A DNA stretch of 53,073 nucleotides from Oligoflexia bacterium. Its GTDB lineage: Bacteria; Bdellovibrionota; Bacteriovoracia; Bacteriovoracales; Bacteriovoracaceae. This document shows positions 17,724 through 26,600 of this stretch, piece by piece. Numbering within the stretch: position 1 is the first letter of the stretch; every line of letters begins with the position of its first letter. Under the pieces are notes generated by a model. That model searched no databases. It was given only the letters and a program-made list of their open reading frames with translations, and was not told the DNA's origin. The translations under genes and the position numbers were made by a program. The stretch is from NCBI GenBank assembly GCA_015232015.1, contig JADGAM010000007.1, positions 562 to 53,634 of the forward strand, read 5' to 3'.

Positions 17724-20700
17724 ATGAAGAGGTATATTGAAAATCTAAAAATAATGAAAAAAATACTTATTGCTCCTGTATTGGGCACACTTTTGATCTT
17801 TGTTTGTTGGCTAGGTGGCAAACAAGGAATGAACAATTTAGATTATGTTGTGAAAGATTTTTATAATTCAAGATTTATGAGTTATCAGCAAGTATCTTTT
17901 TTACTTATTAGAGCTATCAGCAGTAATGCAAATATGTTTAAGGCGATTCAATGGTTCAGCTCTAATTATGATAAAAAGATTTCCAATGAACTTTTGGAGG
18001 AGACTAATAAAGATTTGGCGGCCATGAGTGTGGCCATTAATAAAATTATGGCCAATAAATTTACTGATAGTGAAACTAGAAAAGCGTTAGGTGTTGTATC
18101 CAAAGAACTAGATAATTATAAAGCAGATGTTCAGAATATTTCAGTATTACTACCTGCTGATCCAAATGCCGCCATAATGTTTGGAGCAGGATTAGATACC
18201 AATTTTGAAAAAATAAAATTGGAATTAGAAAAATTGATAGAACATGAAAGAAAATTAGCGGAAAAAAATTACACTTTCTCGCAAACGAGTTATCAAAGAT
18301 ATCAAACTCTCACTTTGCTAATCTTAATCTTAGCAATAATGGTTCTTTTATCAGTAAGTGTATTGATAGCAAGAATCATTACTAATCCTATTTATAATTT
18401 AGAAAAAAAATTAGAGATAATTTCTAAAGGTAATTTGCTCGTAAATCTTAATCTAAATACAAATGATGAAATCGGTCATTTGGCCTCTTCTGCGAATACC
18501 ATGATGAATACCATTCGCCGGATGACTTCGGATTTAAACGTAGAGATGAGAAAAGTATCTAACTTACTTAATAACATGAAACAAGCGGTGTTCACGGTGG
18601 ATAGAACTTATAAAGTAATCTCTCCAGTCTCTGATTACGCTAAAAATATTTTTTCTATAGATATTGTGGATAAAAATATTTTTGATTTTTTATTTGCCAA
18701 GATAGATAAAAAAAGCACAACTTTTTCCGACCTGCAAACTGCAATGACAGTGGTTTATGATAACAATTCTATGCAATGGATGCTAATGGAAGATAATTTG
18801 GTTTCTAAGGTTGTCTATCAAGCACAACCTAATCAAGAAGAAAGGCTGCTCAATATATCTTATAATCCATTGATTAATGAAAATGACTTAGTTGAGTCGA
18901 TCATGTTTGTAGTAGATGATATTACCGAAATAACTAAATTGGAGCAGAAAATTGAAAAGGAAAAGTGTGAAAATAACAAGAGAATGAATATTTTGCAGGA
19001 AATATCCGCCAGAAATTCAGAGGAATTAAAAAGTTTTTTTAATAGTATTTTTACCATGCTTGAAAAAAACCGTGATCTAATCCATCATTTAGGAGCGCAA
19101 AAGGAATACATTCACGAGATATTTCGAAATCTACATACCATTAAAGGAAATTCTCGAATGCTTGCCCTCTCTTTGCTGGCAGAGAAGGCCCATTTAGCAG
19201 AAAATGTAGCAGCTGATTTACGCAAAAGTTTAAATGATCCCAGAGAGGTTTCCAATGAAATTATCCAGAAAATGCAACAATTAAACGATGAACTTACCTA
19301 TTTGGCGCAGGATTATTCCAATTATGCAGAAAGATTATTTAAAATTGAAAACGAATATAAAACCAAAAATATTATAAACCTGCATCGTAGATATCTATCT
19401 GTGGAGAATGTTCTCTCTAATAGTGAGAAAAACCTTTCTCAACTTTCCTCTGCTTTGGAAGAAGATATTGCCAAGTTAAATGATCAGGAGATTACTGAAT
19501 TGTTTACTACTTTTTGCCTGCAGATTAAATCAGCAGATATCGATGCTGCCATTAATAGCTACTATCAAATTGGCACTCGCTTGAAATCGATATACTTGAA
19601 CTCTTCATTTTTTAGGCCATATACATATAATTTAGAAAGATGGAGTAAGATCTTTAACGAGATATTTGCCATTAGTCTTCATTACTTAAACTGGAGAAGC
19701 ACTATAGAGAATCAGCAAGAGAATCAGCATGACCCCAATGCTGTTAATAGCACCGCCGATTTACAATCTATAGTTAAGCATGTGCTTCTTTATGCTAAAG
19801 AAAATGAATTTGCTCTGATAGAATTCTACCTTCAGAGTATCTATTTAGAATTGGAAGGTAAATTTTCCCTTGATAGATTAAATGCGCTTTTCGAAAATAT
19901 CTGGTCATACCTGGCGCTGATTTCTTCTTTTGATTCCATTATTTTACTTACTAAAGAGAGCAGATCCAAGCTACTAAACAATTTAAACAGCAATGCTAGC
20001 ATCGATGGTAACGAATTTTCGATTAGAAAAAATATTTGTATTATAGTTTCGGTGCTAAAGGCCCTCGATAATAGTGGCAGAGAGGAATTCTTCGAAACCT
20101 ATAGGAAAATTTGTGGGCATAAAAATAAAGGCCAGGCCTACAGCGATTTCATATCTAGCGCGAATAATACTTTTGATATTAGTAAGTTCTATTCTTGGCT
20201 AATTAGCTATGACTTTTCTAATCAATCTCTATCTATAGCAGAGAAATTAAATTCTTTCACTTTTGCGGTACCATCCCTCACTAACTATCGCTATCAATAT
20301 GTTATTGATCTTATCCATCTACTAACAATGCTATCTGGAGATGAGATTTCCCTTGGCCACTGTCCAACCAAAAAGATAGAGGTGCTGGATAATAATCTTT
20401 GCAAACTCAGAGATTTCATTATTAGTAAAGTAAAGGAAACCAGAGACGCTGAGGGACTGCTTTATTTGAAAAAGCTAAGTGAAAAGCTAGAGGATGTTTC
20501 TCTCAAGCAATCATTTTTAAGCTTCTTTCAAATGACTAGAGACATTTCTGCCCGTTTAGGGAAGAATATTGATCTAAAAATTGTAGGAGCAGATATATCG
20601 GTTGATCGAGAAAAACTGACCAAGATTAACGATTCCTTAATCCATTTGGTTAGAAATGCGCTTGATCATGGAATAGAGCGCCCGGAAGAGCGATTATCCT

Positions 20701-21059
20701 TGGGCAAGAGCGAAGAAGGCCATATTAAAATAACTTTATTAGAGTTGGAAAATAATACTATTCAAATCGATTTGTCTGATGACGGAAGAGGCCTAGATGC
20801 TGAGAAAATAAAGCAAAAAGCTATTGAGAAAGGAATCGTTAATCAGGACAATTTGTTCCACTATTCCGAAAAACAGCTCTACAATATTATCTTCTTACCA
20901 GGATTTAGCACTAAGGATAACGTTGACGAGCTATCAGGAAGAGGGGTAGGGATGAATATAGTGAAAAAAAATATTGAAATGATGGGAGGAGAATTAACCA
21001 TTCAATCGCAAGCAGGACAAGGAACTACTTTTAGCATACTAATAAAAGATTTAGCCTAA
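17724..21059 (+). CDS. membrane sensor kinase: receptor-like front end with HAMP, PAS, HPt and CheA-type ATPase
   Basis: About 1111 residues. Domain order, counted from ATG 17724: TM 12-31; periplasmic four-helix region to about 195; TM 195-217; HAMP about 217-272 (ARIITNPIYNLE, TNDEIGHLASSANTM); PAS-like 282-402; coiled coil; HPt with phospho-His471 in FRNLHTIKGNSRML; a long helical middle; CheA P4-type ATPase with N-box LVRNALDHGIE (Asn978), DDGRGLD (1019-1024) and GFSTKDNVDELSGRGVGMN (near 1072). The protein ends directly after P4, so there is no CheW-like P5 domain and no methylation-helix signalling tip. It should autophosphorylate His471 and pass phosphate to the regulator 59 bp downstream. 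AAGGAG (17708-17713) best fits ATG 17724; TTG 17721 is possible. Confidence 0.85.
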   Translation: MKRYIENLKIMKKILIAPVLGTLLIFVCWLGGKQGMNNLDYVVKDFYNSRFMSYQQVSFLLIRAISSNANMFKAIQWFSSNYDKKISNELLEETNKDLAAMSVAINKIMANKFTDSETRKALGVVSKELDNYKADVQNISVLLPADPNAAIMFGAGLDTNFEKIKLELEKLIEHERKLAEKNYTFSQTSYQRYQTLTLLILILAIMVLLSVSVLIARIITNPIYNLEKKLEIISKGNLLVNLNLNTNDEIGHLASSANTMMNTIRRMTSDLNVEMRKVSNLLNNMKQAVFTVDRTYKVISPVSDYAKNIFSIDIVDKNIFDFLFAKIDKKSTTFSDLQTAMTVVYDNNSMQWMLMEDNLVSKVVYQAQPNQEERLLNISYNPLINENDLVESIMFVVDDITEITKLEQKIEKEKCENNKRMNILQEISARNSEELKSFFNSIFTMLEKNRDLIHHLGAQKEYIHEIFRNLHTIKGNSRMLALSLLAEKAHLAENVAADLRKSLNDPREVSNEIIQKMQQLNDELTYLAQDYSNYAERLFKIENEYKTKNIINLHRRYLSVENVLSNSEKNLSQLSSALEEDIAKLNDQEITELFTTFCLQIKSADIDAAINSYYQIGTRLKSIYLNSSFFRPYTYNLERWSKIFNEIFAISLHYLNWRSTIENQQENQHDPNAVNSTADLQSIVKHVLLYAKENEFALIEFYLQSIYLELEGKFSLDRLNALFENIWSYLALISSFDSIILLTKESRSKLLNNLNSNASIDGNEFSIRKNICIIVSVLKALDNSGREEFFETYRKICGHKNKGQAYSDFISSANNTFDISKFYSWLISYDFSNQSLSIAEKLNSFTFAVPSLTNYRYQYVIDLIHLLTMLSGDEISLGHCPTKKIEVLDNNLCKLRDFIISKVKETRDAEGLLYLKKLSEKLEDVSLKQSFLSFFQMTRDISARLGKNIDLKIVGADISVDREKLTKINDSLIHLVRNALDHGIERPEERLSLGKSEEGHIKITLLELENNTIQIDLSDDGRGLDAEKIKQKAIEKGIVNQDNLFHYSEKQLYNIIFLPGFSTKDNVDELSGRGVGMNIVKKNIEMMGGELTIQSQAGQGTTFSILIKDLA
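19717..19740 (+). repeat. 12-bp in-frame tandem duplication
   Basis: GAGAATCAGCA(A/T) occurs twice in tandem with one mismatch, giving ENQQENQH in the long linker of the sensor kinase. Confidence 0.85.
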
Positions 21060-21118
21060 ATTGAATTTAATATGACTTCCCATTTTGGATGAAAATAAAA
21101 AATAAAGGGGGGATGACA

Positions 21119-21538
21119 TTGGAAAGAGCGTTTAAAATATGTATAATCGATGATAGCAAAACAGTTAGAGACGAACTTCGAACTTTATTAGAAAAAGAAA
21201 AATATGAGATAGTAGAAGCAGATGATGGGTTAAATGGTTTAAAAATATTGGGCCAAAACAGGGATGTAAATTTGATTGTTACGGATGTTAATATGCCCAA
21301 TATGGATGGAATTATCATGTGCAGAAAAATTAAAGAAGACGAATTATTAAAAGATATTCCTATCATGATGTTTACAACCCAATCAGGTACAGCTGAGCTA
21401 GAGCAGGGCAAAGAAATTGGAATCACATCTTGGCTAACTAAACCATTAGTTCCTGATAAATTTCTCAAAGTTGCAAATGCTATTCTTAATAAAAAGATCA
21501 TGAGCTGGAAATCGGTATTAAAAAAGGATATTGCATAG
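21119..21538 (+). CDS. single-domain CheY-like response regulator
   Basis: A 139-residue receiver domain. TTG 21119 is the likely start, because AAAGGGGGG (21105-21112) has correct spacing to it but is too close to ATG 21113; ATG 21089 has no SD. Acidic pocket D11, D12; phospho-acceptor D56 in VTDVNMPNMDG; Thr86 and Lys108 (LTKP) complete the site. There is no output domain, so it works through protein contacts as CheY does. It follows the sensor kinase by 59 bp and is almost certainly its partner. Confidence 0.9.
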   Translation: MERAFKICIIDDSKTVRDELRTLLEKEKYEIVEADDGLNGLKILGQNRDVNLIVTDVNMPNMDGIIMCRKIKEDELLKDIPIMMFTTQSGTAELEQGKEIGITSWLTKPLVPDKFLKVANAILNKKIMSWKSVLKKDIA

Positions 21539-21580
21539 AAGGGTCATGATAATTTGAATACCGACATAATTCCCTGAAAA

Positions 21581-21613
21581 GACATTTACGAGTAAATGTT
21601 ACGAGTAAATGTC
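21581..21613. repeat. 13-bp tandem duplication that also forms a 9-bp stem
   Basis: TACGAGTAAATGT is repeated in perfect tandem (21587-21599, 21600-21612). GACATTTAC (21581-21589) pairs with GTAAATGTC (21605-21613). No T-run follows, so it is at best a weak terminator after the regulator gene. Confidence 0.85.
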
Positions 21614-21715
21614 CTCGCTGAGTTAAAACTAGCTGAAATTTCCATTGCAATGACTTTATAATTTTGTTATCACGATCAATATTATATTTTTAAAACAAAT
21701 TATAAGGGAGTTTGG

Positions 21716-23656
21716 ATGGGAGATATTTTAACAAATCTTTTTTCTAATTTTTCTGTTTGGAACAAAAACCTTGAGGATGTAGAAAAATTTGTTGATGCAG
21801 GCGGTGATTTTTCTTCCATACCTTTACTTAATTTACACTCTCTAATTAAAAAATCTTCAATTCCCTACGACATGCTTCCCTCGCTCCTACCAAAACTAAC
21901 ATTTGAGCAGAGACAACTGCTACTAGACTTAGATTTTTGGCAAAAAGACACTCTAGATGTAAAGAATTTTAACTTTTGGGTTGAAGTATACTCTCAAGTT
22001 AAGGAAGAAGAGATTCAATTTGAATTTGTTCAAGGAACCACATTTTCTTTATTTATCAAGGCCAGATTTAATATATGGACTTTTGATGCGGAAGAACCAC
22101 TATACCCTGAGCACGATAATTATTTTATTACTCCAGATAATCAATTGTTATTTGAATTTGATGATGATTTTTATTACGTACGTGAAATTAAAATGTTGAT
22201 TGATGTTTTATATTCAAATTTGGGAGTAGAGAAGGCCTATGCTCACTTATTTAAAATAATTAGTGACTCTTATAGTATGATGATTGAAGATGAGTATCGT
22301 ATGAAGGTTGGTCGCTTGGAAGAAGAGGGGATAGTTGATTATTATAGGGCCTTAGAAATCTGTTCATCTCTTTCTTCTATTCCTAGTTTAAACAATTATC
22401 TATTAAAGAAAAAAGATAATTTTATAAAAAGTATTTTTACTAAGGCCACAAAAGAGACCCCTTCTGATGAAGAGATCAACAATATAAATGTTCACGCTAA
22501 TTGGCCGATTCACTTATACGAAGAACTTGCTGATATAAAAGAGGAATTAAGTAAAATAAAATCCGATAAAAGGAAAAGATATTTGCAATTTGATTTTGTT
22601 CAATTGATGAATTCAACTATGGTTCTAAATAATTCCTTTAATAGTAGTACTCTAGCATTAACAGAATTGGGTAAAGAGACAAAAAATATTGTTACTTTAG
22701 GTTTTGAATACTTAATTCAACAAATGAAACTCTCAAATTCAAAACCAAATTCAAAACCAATTTCAAAACCAAATTCAAAGTCAAAGTGTGATTGTGGTTG
22801 TGATGGAGAAATTAATAATAATAATATTAATGTAAAAATTGTTGAAGACTATAGTTTTAAGGAGGCCTTAAAAGAAGAAGGAATTTTTAAAATTTATGAT
22901 TTTGTAGATCTTTATAAGTGTGGGTATACTTTAATTAAATTAAACCAGCAAAGAATAAAAAATGCTTTAAAAAATAGTGCTTTTGATAGTGAAAAGAGTG
23001 AGTATTTTTTAGGTTCTTACTTAAACGAATTGGTTGATAATTCTTTTTCTCTCTCTTCAAATATCAATACTGCTCAAATAGACAATTTATTAGATTATGA
23101 GAAGTGGAATCAAAAGATTGAATTTTTCTTAAGTATTCTTCCTTATATTAAAAGTTTTCATAAAACATTAAGTGATTTAATTAAAGAAAGTAAAATTAGT
23201 GATGCGTATTACTTAAATTATAACTTAGATAATATTGATTTCGAAGCATTGATCATAAGTAGTTTTGCTCGATTTGTTTTAGATGATGTGGATGCCAATT
23301 CCAATTCTAGTTCTAAAGACAAAAAACCTAAAATGGGTTTAACAATTTCTGAATTTAAAAAATTTATTAAAGATAAGGAAATTTTAATTGAGAATAAGAT
23401 TGCAGATTTTAATGATAGCAATAAATTGAAAAATAAAATTTTACAATTTAGAGATACATTTGGTTTTAGAGAAGTAGCAGGTTTTGACAAATATTTATAT
23501 GAGATATTAGATCAGCATTTAAGTGGAATTTTATCTTCTAACGATTCAGGTAACGATTCAGGATTTGATATTGCTGAAAGTGATCTAATTCATGTTGGAG
23601 GTCCTATAATATTTCATCCTGATTTAGGGGCCGATTTAGAGGCCGTCAAACAATGA
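21716..23656 (+). CDS. large cytoplasmic protein of unknown function beside the sensor genes
   Basis: I do not recognise this 646-residue protein. It has no signal peptide or membrane segment and is acidic and mostly helical. Near residue 342 a Ser-Lys-Pro-Asn repeat (four 12-bp units) leads straight into a compact cysteine cluster CDCGCDGEI and an Asn run. The cluster could bind a metal, but it sits in a low-complexity linker and may be chance. A second small duplication near the C-terminus gives NDSGNDSG. AAGGGAG precedes the ATG. It lies 177 bp behind the CheY-like gene on the same strand, so it may be an output or accessory protein of that system; position is the only evidence. Confidence 0.55.
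   Translation: MGDILTNLFSNFSVWNKNLEDVEKFVDAGGDFSSIPLLNLHSLIKKSSIPYDMLPSLLPKLTFEQRQLLLDLDFWQKDTLDVKNFNFWVEVYSQVKEEEIQFEFVQGTTFSLFIKARFNIWTFDAEEPLYPEHDNYFITPDNQLLFEFDDDFYYVREIKMLIDVLYSNLGVEKAYAHLFKIISDSYSMMIEDEYRMKVGRLEEEGIVDYYRALEICSSLSSIPSLNNYLLKKKDNFIKSIFTKATKETPSDEEINNINVHANWPIHLYEELADIKEELSKIKSDKRKRYLQFDFVQLMNSTMVLNNSFNSSTLALTELGKETKNIVTLGFEYLIQQMKLSNSKPNSKPISKPNSKSKCDCGCDGEINNNNINVKIVEDYSFKEALKEEGIFKIYDFVDLYKCGYTLIKLNQQRIKNALKNSAFDSEKSEYFLGSYLNELVDNSFSLSSNINTAQIDNLLDYEKWNQKIEFFLSILPYIKSFHKTLSDLIKESKISDAYYLNYNLDNIDFEALIISSFARFVLDDVDANSNSSSKDKKPKMGLTISEFKKFIKDKEILIENKIADFNDSNKLKNKILQFRDTFGFREVAGFDKYLYEILDQHLSGILSSNDSGNDSGFDIAESDLIHVGGPIIFHPDLGADLEAVKQ
22734..22781 (+). repeat. 12-bp in-frame tandem repeat x4
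   Basis: Units of CAAATTCAAAAC, with one substitution in copy 3 and two in copy 4, encode the Ser-Lys-Pro-Asn linker of the gene at 21716. Confidence 0.9.
23539..23562 (+). repeat. 12-bp in-frame tandem duplication
   Basis: TAACGATTCAGG occurs twice in perfect tandem and encodes NDSGNDSG near the C-terminus of the gene at 21716. Confidence 0.95.
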
Positions 23657-23694
23657 ATAAATTGCCTGTAAAATCCTACAAATTAAATGGTGTC

Positions 23695-26600
23695 CTACGA
23701 ATTTGATGATGAGAGTAGTTCAATAATTCGCGGGCGTAATTTATTACTCTCAATAATTTCATCAATAGAACCAACCTCTTTGGCGCGTTCTATACTATGT
23801 ATTTGATCAAACTCTTTGGCCAATTGTAATTGATTATTACTTTCTACCTCTTGATATATGCGATCATAGGTAGTGCTATCAATTTTTCCTGCTTGCAAAT
23901 CTTTTTGCGCTTTTTTAACTCTATTATTTGTTAGAGTGCGATCACTTATTATTCGAGGGAAAACCACAGCAGCAGCAGCGCCTCCTCCAATTACTGAAGC
24001 AAAGGTATTTTTTAGCGCCAGCACCTTTATGTTTTTATTTAAGCGCTTAGAAAATACTACATAGGCCCCTCCGTGATATCTTGCAATCACCACAAATATT
24101 ATTGATCCTTTAAAATTTACAACAGATCTTCCTATCTCTGCTCCAAACTCTAATTGGTGATTTCTCAGTGATTCAGGGGAGCCATCAAAGCCTGATAGGT
24201 TGGCCAGGACTACTAATGGCAAACGATTGCTAAAAGCATTTATTGAACGAGCGACTTTTTTACTAGACATTGGAAATAATGTTCCCCCTGTCCAAATATC
24301 AGGACCATCATTTGGAATTTCCCCAAGGCGTTTGAGGGGCCTGCTTTCAATACCAATTAAACCTACAGCATGTCCACCAATACGTGTTTGCCAACTTACA
24401 GCGGTTTCAGCATTTTCAAGTTGTCTCCATCGTTCTAGATAGAATGAATCTTGATCGATAAGTGATTTCATAACTTGTCTTATATCAAAGGGACGCTTTC
24501 TTTCAGCATTCAGGTGCGTTCCTAAAATATCACCAATTGTTTTTAATCCTTGGGCCACAAAATCATCATAGGGATAATTATTAACATCTCTTTCAAAGGG
24601 ATCTGTTGTTTGTAGGCGTGTAGGATTTTTATGACCACTTATTTTATATGTTAATTCATAATGATTAAATAATAGTTGATAGGCCTCATCTATATCTTTA
24701 ACTTGAAATTGAGACTCACCATTTGGTCCCATAATCTTTTCTACTCCACCAATACTTATATTATCTTCTGCAGATACACTACCAGAATATTCTAATGCTT
24801 TTTTTCCAGTAAGTAGCATAGAGCCTTTTTCAGTCATAATGAGCAGTCCATTAGTATGCATAAGCATAGTGGCCTCCGCATTCCAATAGGATTGAGCGCC
24901 TACATTTACTCCTGCTACAATTAGATTAATTTCGCCTCCATTTTGAGTGAAATTTATTATGCGTTTTAAGACCGCTGCTGTCCAATCTAAATTTTCAGTT
25001 CCACTTTTAATATCAATGCGAGCTCCTGATGAAAATGGAACCCATTCAATAGGGATGTTCATTTCTTCTGCTAAATCGATGGCGCCAATAATTGCTTTAC
25101 ACTCCCCTTCGGCCAGAGAACCATAATCACGAGAGGGATCTCCAATAATTAAAACTCGTTTGCAGAGAATTTTTGATATTGGAAGCTTATGAGAAATAAT
25201 ACCTACCACTACATTGGAGGAGTTTTGACCATAGGCCCTTCCTTTCTGGGAAATAAATTTTTGCGAAGTTGGATCTAAATCCCACTCTTCAAAATTTTCC
25301 TCTGCTTTTTCCGCTGTTGCTGTTAATTTACTTATTAGATCATAGGGATAAATGTGACCTTGTTGTTTGGATTTTGCAATTTTGTTTTCATAATCAGACA
25401 AGGATTTAAGTAAATCATTTTGATATTCTTGTTCAATAATTTTAATTTCAGGAGAGAAGGTGATTTTAATTTCTCTTTTAATTTCTTTTTTGATTTGTTT
25501 ATCTTGTTTTGTTTGGCCAAAACTGTTTTCATCGGAATTCGAGATAATAATATCATTATCTTCTTTTGTAGTAGAATACTTAGTAGGAATTCCACAGTTG
25601 TAATAGATAATATATTGTTCAATTACCTCTGAAAAAAATTGATCTTTGTTGCTAGTAAATAATTCATTAACTTTGTTTTTAAATATGTTTTGATTTTTGG
25701 GGTCAATGCTTTTACTAAGACAAATAATAATTCGATTAAGCAAAGTACGCTTTTTCATTTTGGCCATACTTAATCTTATTTCATGAACTGCTTCTAAAAT
25801 CTGTTCGTTATGAGTACTTTTAAGTTCTGGAAATTCTATGAAAGCAAAATACCTTTCATCTTTTTTATTGGTTAATCCTTGTAAAAAATAAATATATTGT
25901 GGTTCAGACTTTTTTAGAAATGTAATATTAAAATTCATTAATAGTTGGATGTTGAATAATTTTTCTTTGTAAGGCTCGAGATAAAGAAAGTTTGATTTGC
26001 TTTGATTAAGATTAAAGTTATGAACGATGGATTGTCTTGTTGGCAATAAAGTCACTAAAGTAAGCTGATTAAGATATAAACCCCAATTGTATTTTTCTAT
26101 TAAAGAAACATATTCTTCCTCTTGAGCAAGATCTTCCATTTTTGTATAAATTATCAGTTCTTTTTCTTTTGCATTTTTATCACTAAAAAATTGATGATAT
26201 ATATCAACAACAGTTGTGCTTTGGTCAGGTGCGATCGTTAAATAAAAATCAATATCTTCAGTTAATATATTGGTTATTAATAAATTATCTTTTAAATGAA
26301 AGAAATTTTTATTTAAGAATTTTATGTCTCTATTATTTCTTATTGCGAGTATTTGACTAACAAATTTTTGATTGTAGGGATCATAATTATTTAATATATC
26401 AAAAAGAATTTCATGATTACTATATATTAATTGATCGAGAGCATATTCTTTTGTAATTTTGGTGTTCTTTGTTTCTAGTTTTGAATTATAATTTTTAAAT
26501 GCAAATAATAGGTGAGAGGCAGTGTCAGCAAGTAAAGAGTTATTATCTTTTGTTAACTCAACTAACTCTGTTAAATTTTTATAAAAATCATGCCCTATTA

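Noticed and set aside
21067-21501. Long minus-strand frame opposite the CheY-like gene
   Set aside because: Antisense of a clear receiver domain; no SD and hydrophobic low-quality translation.
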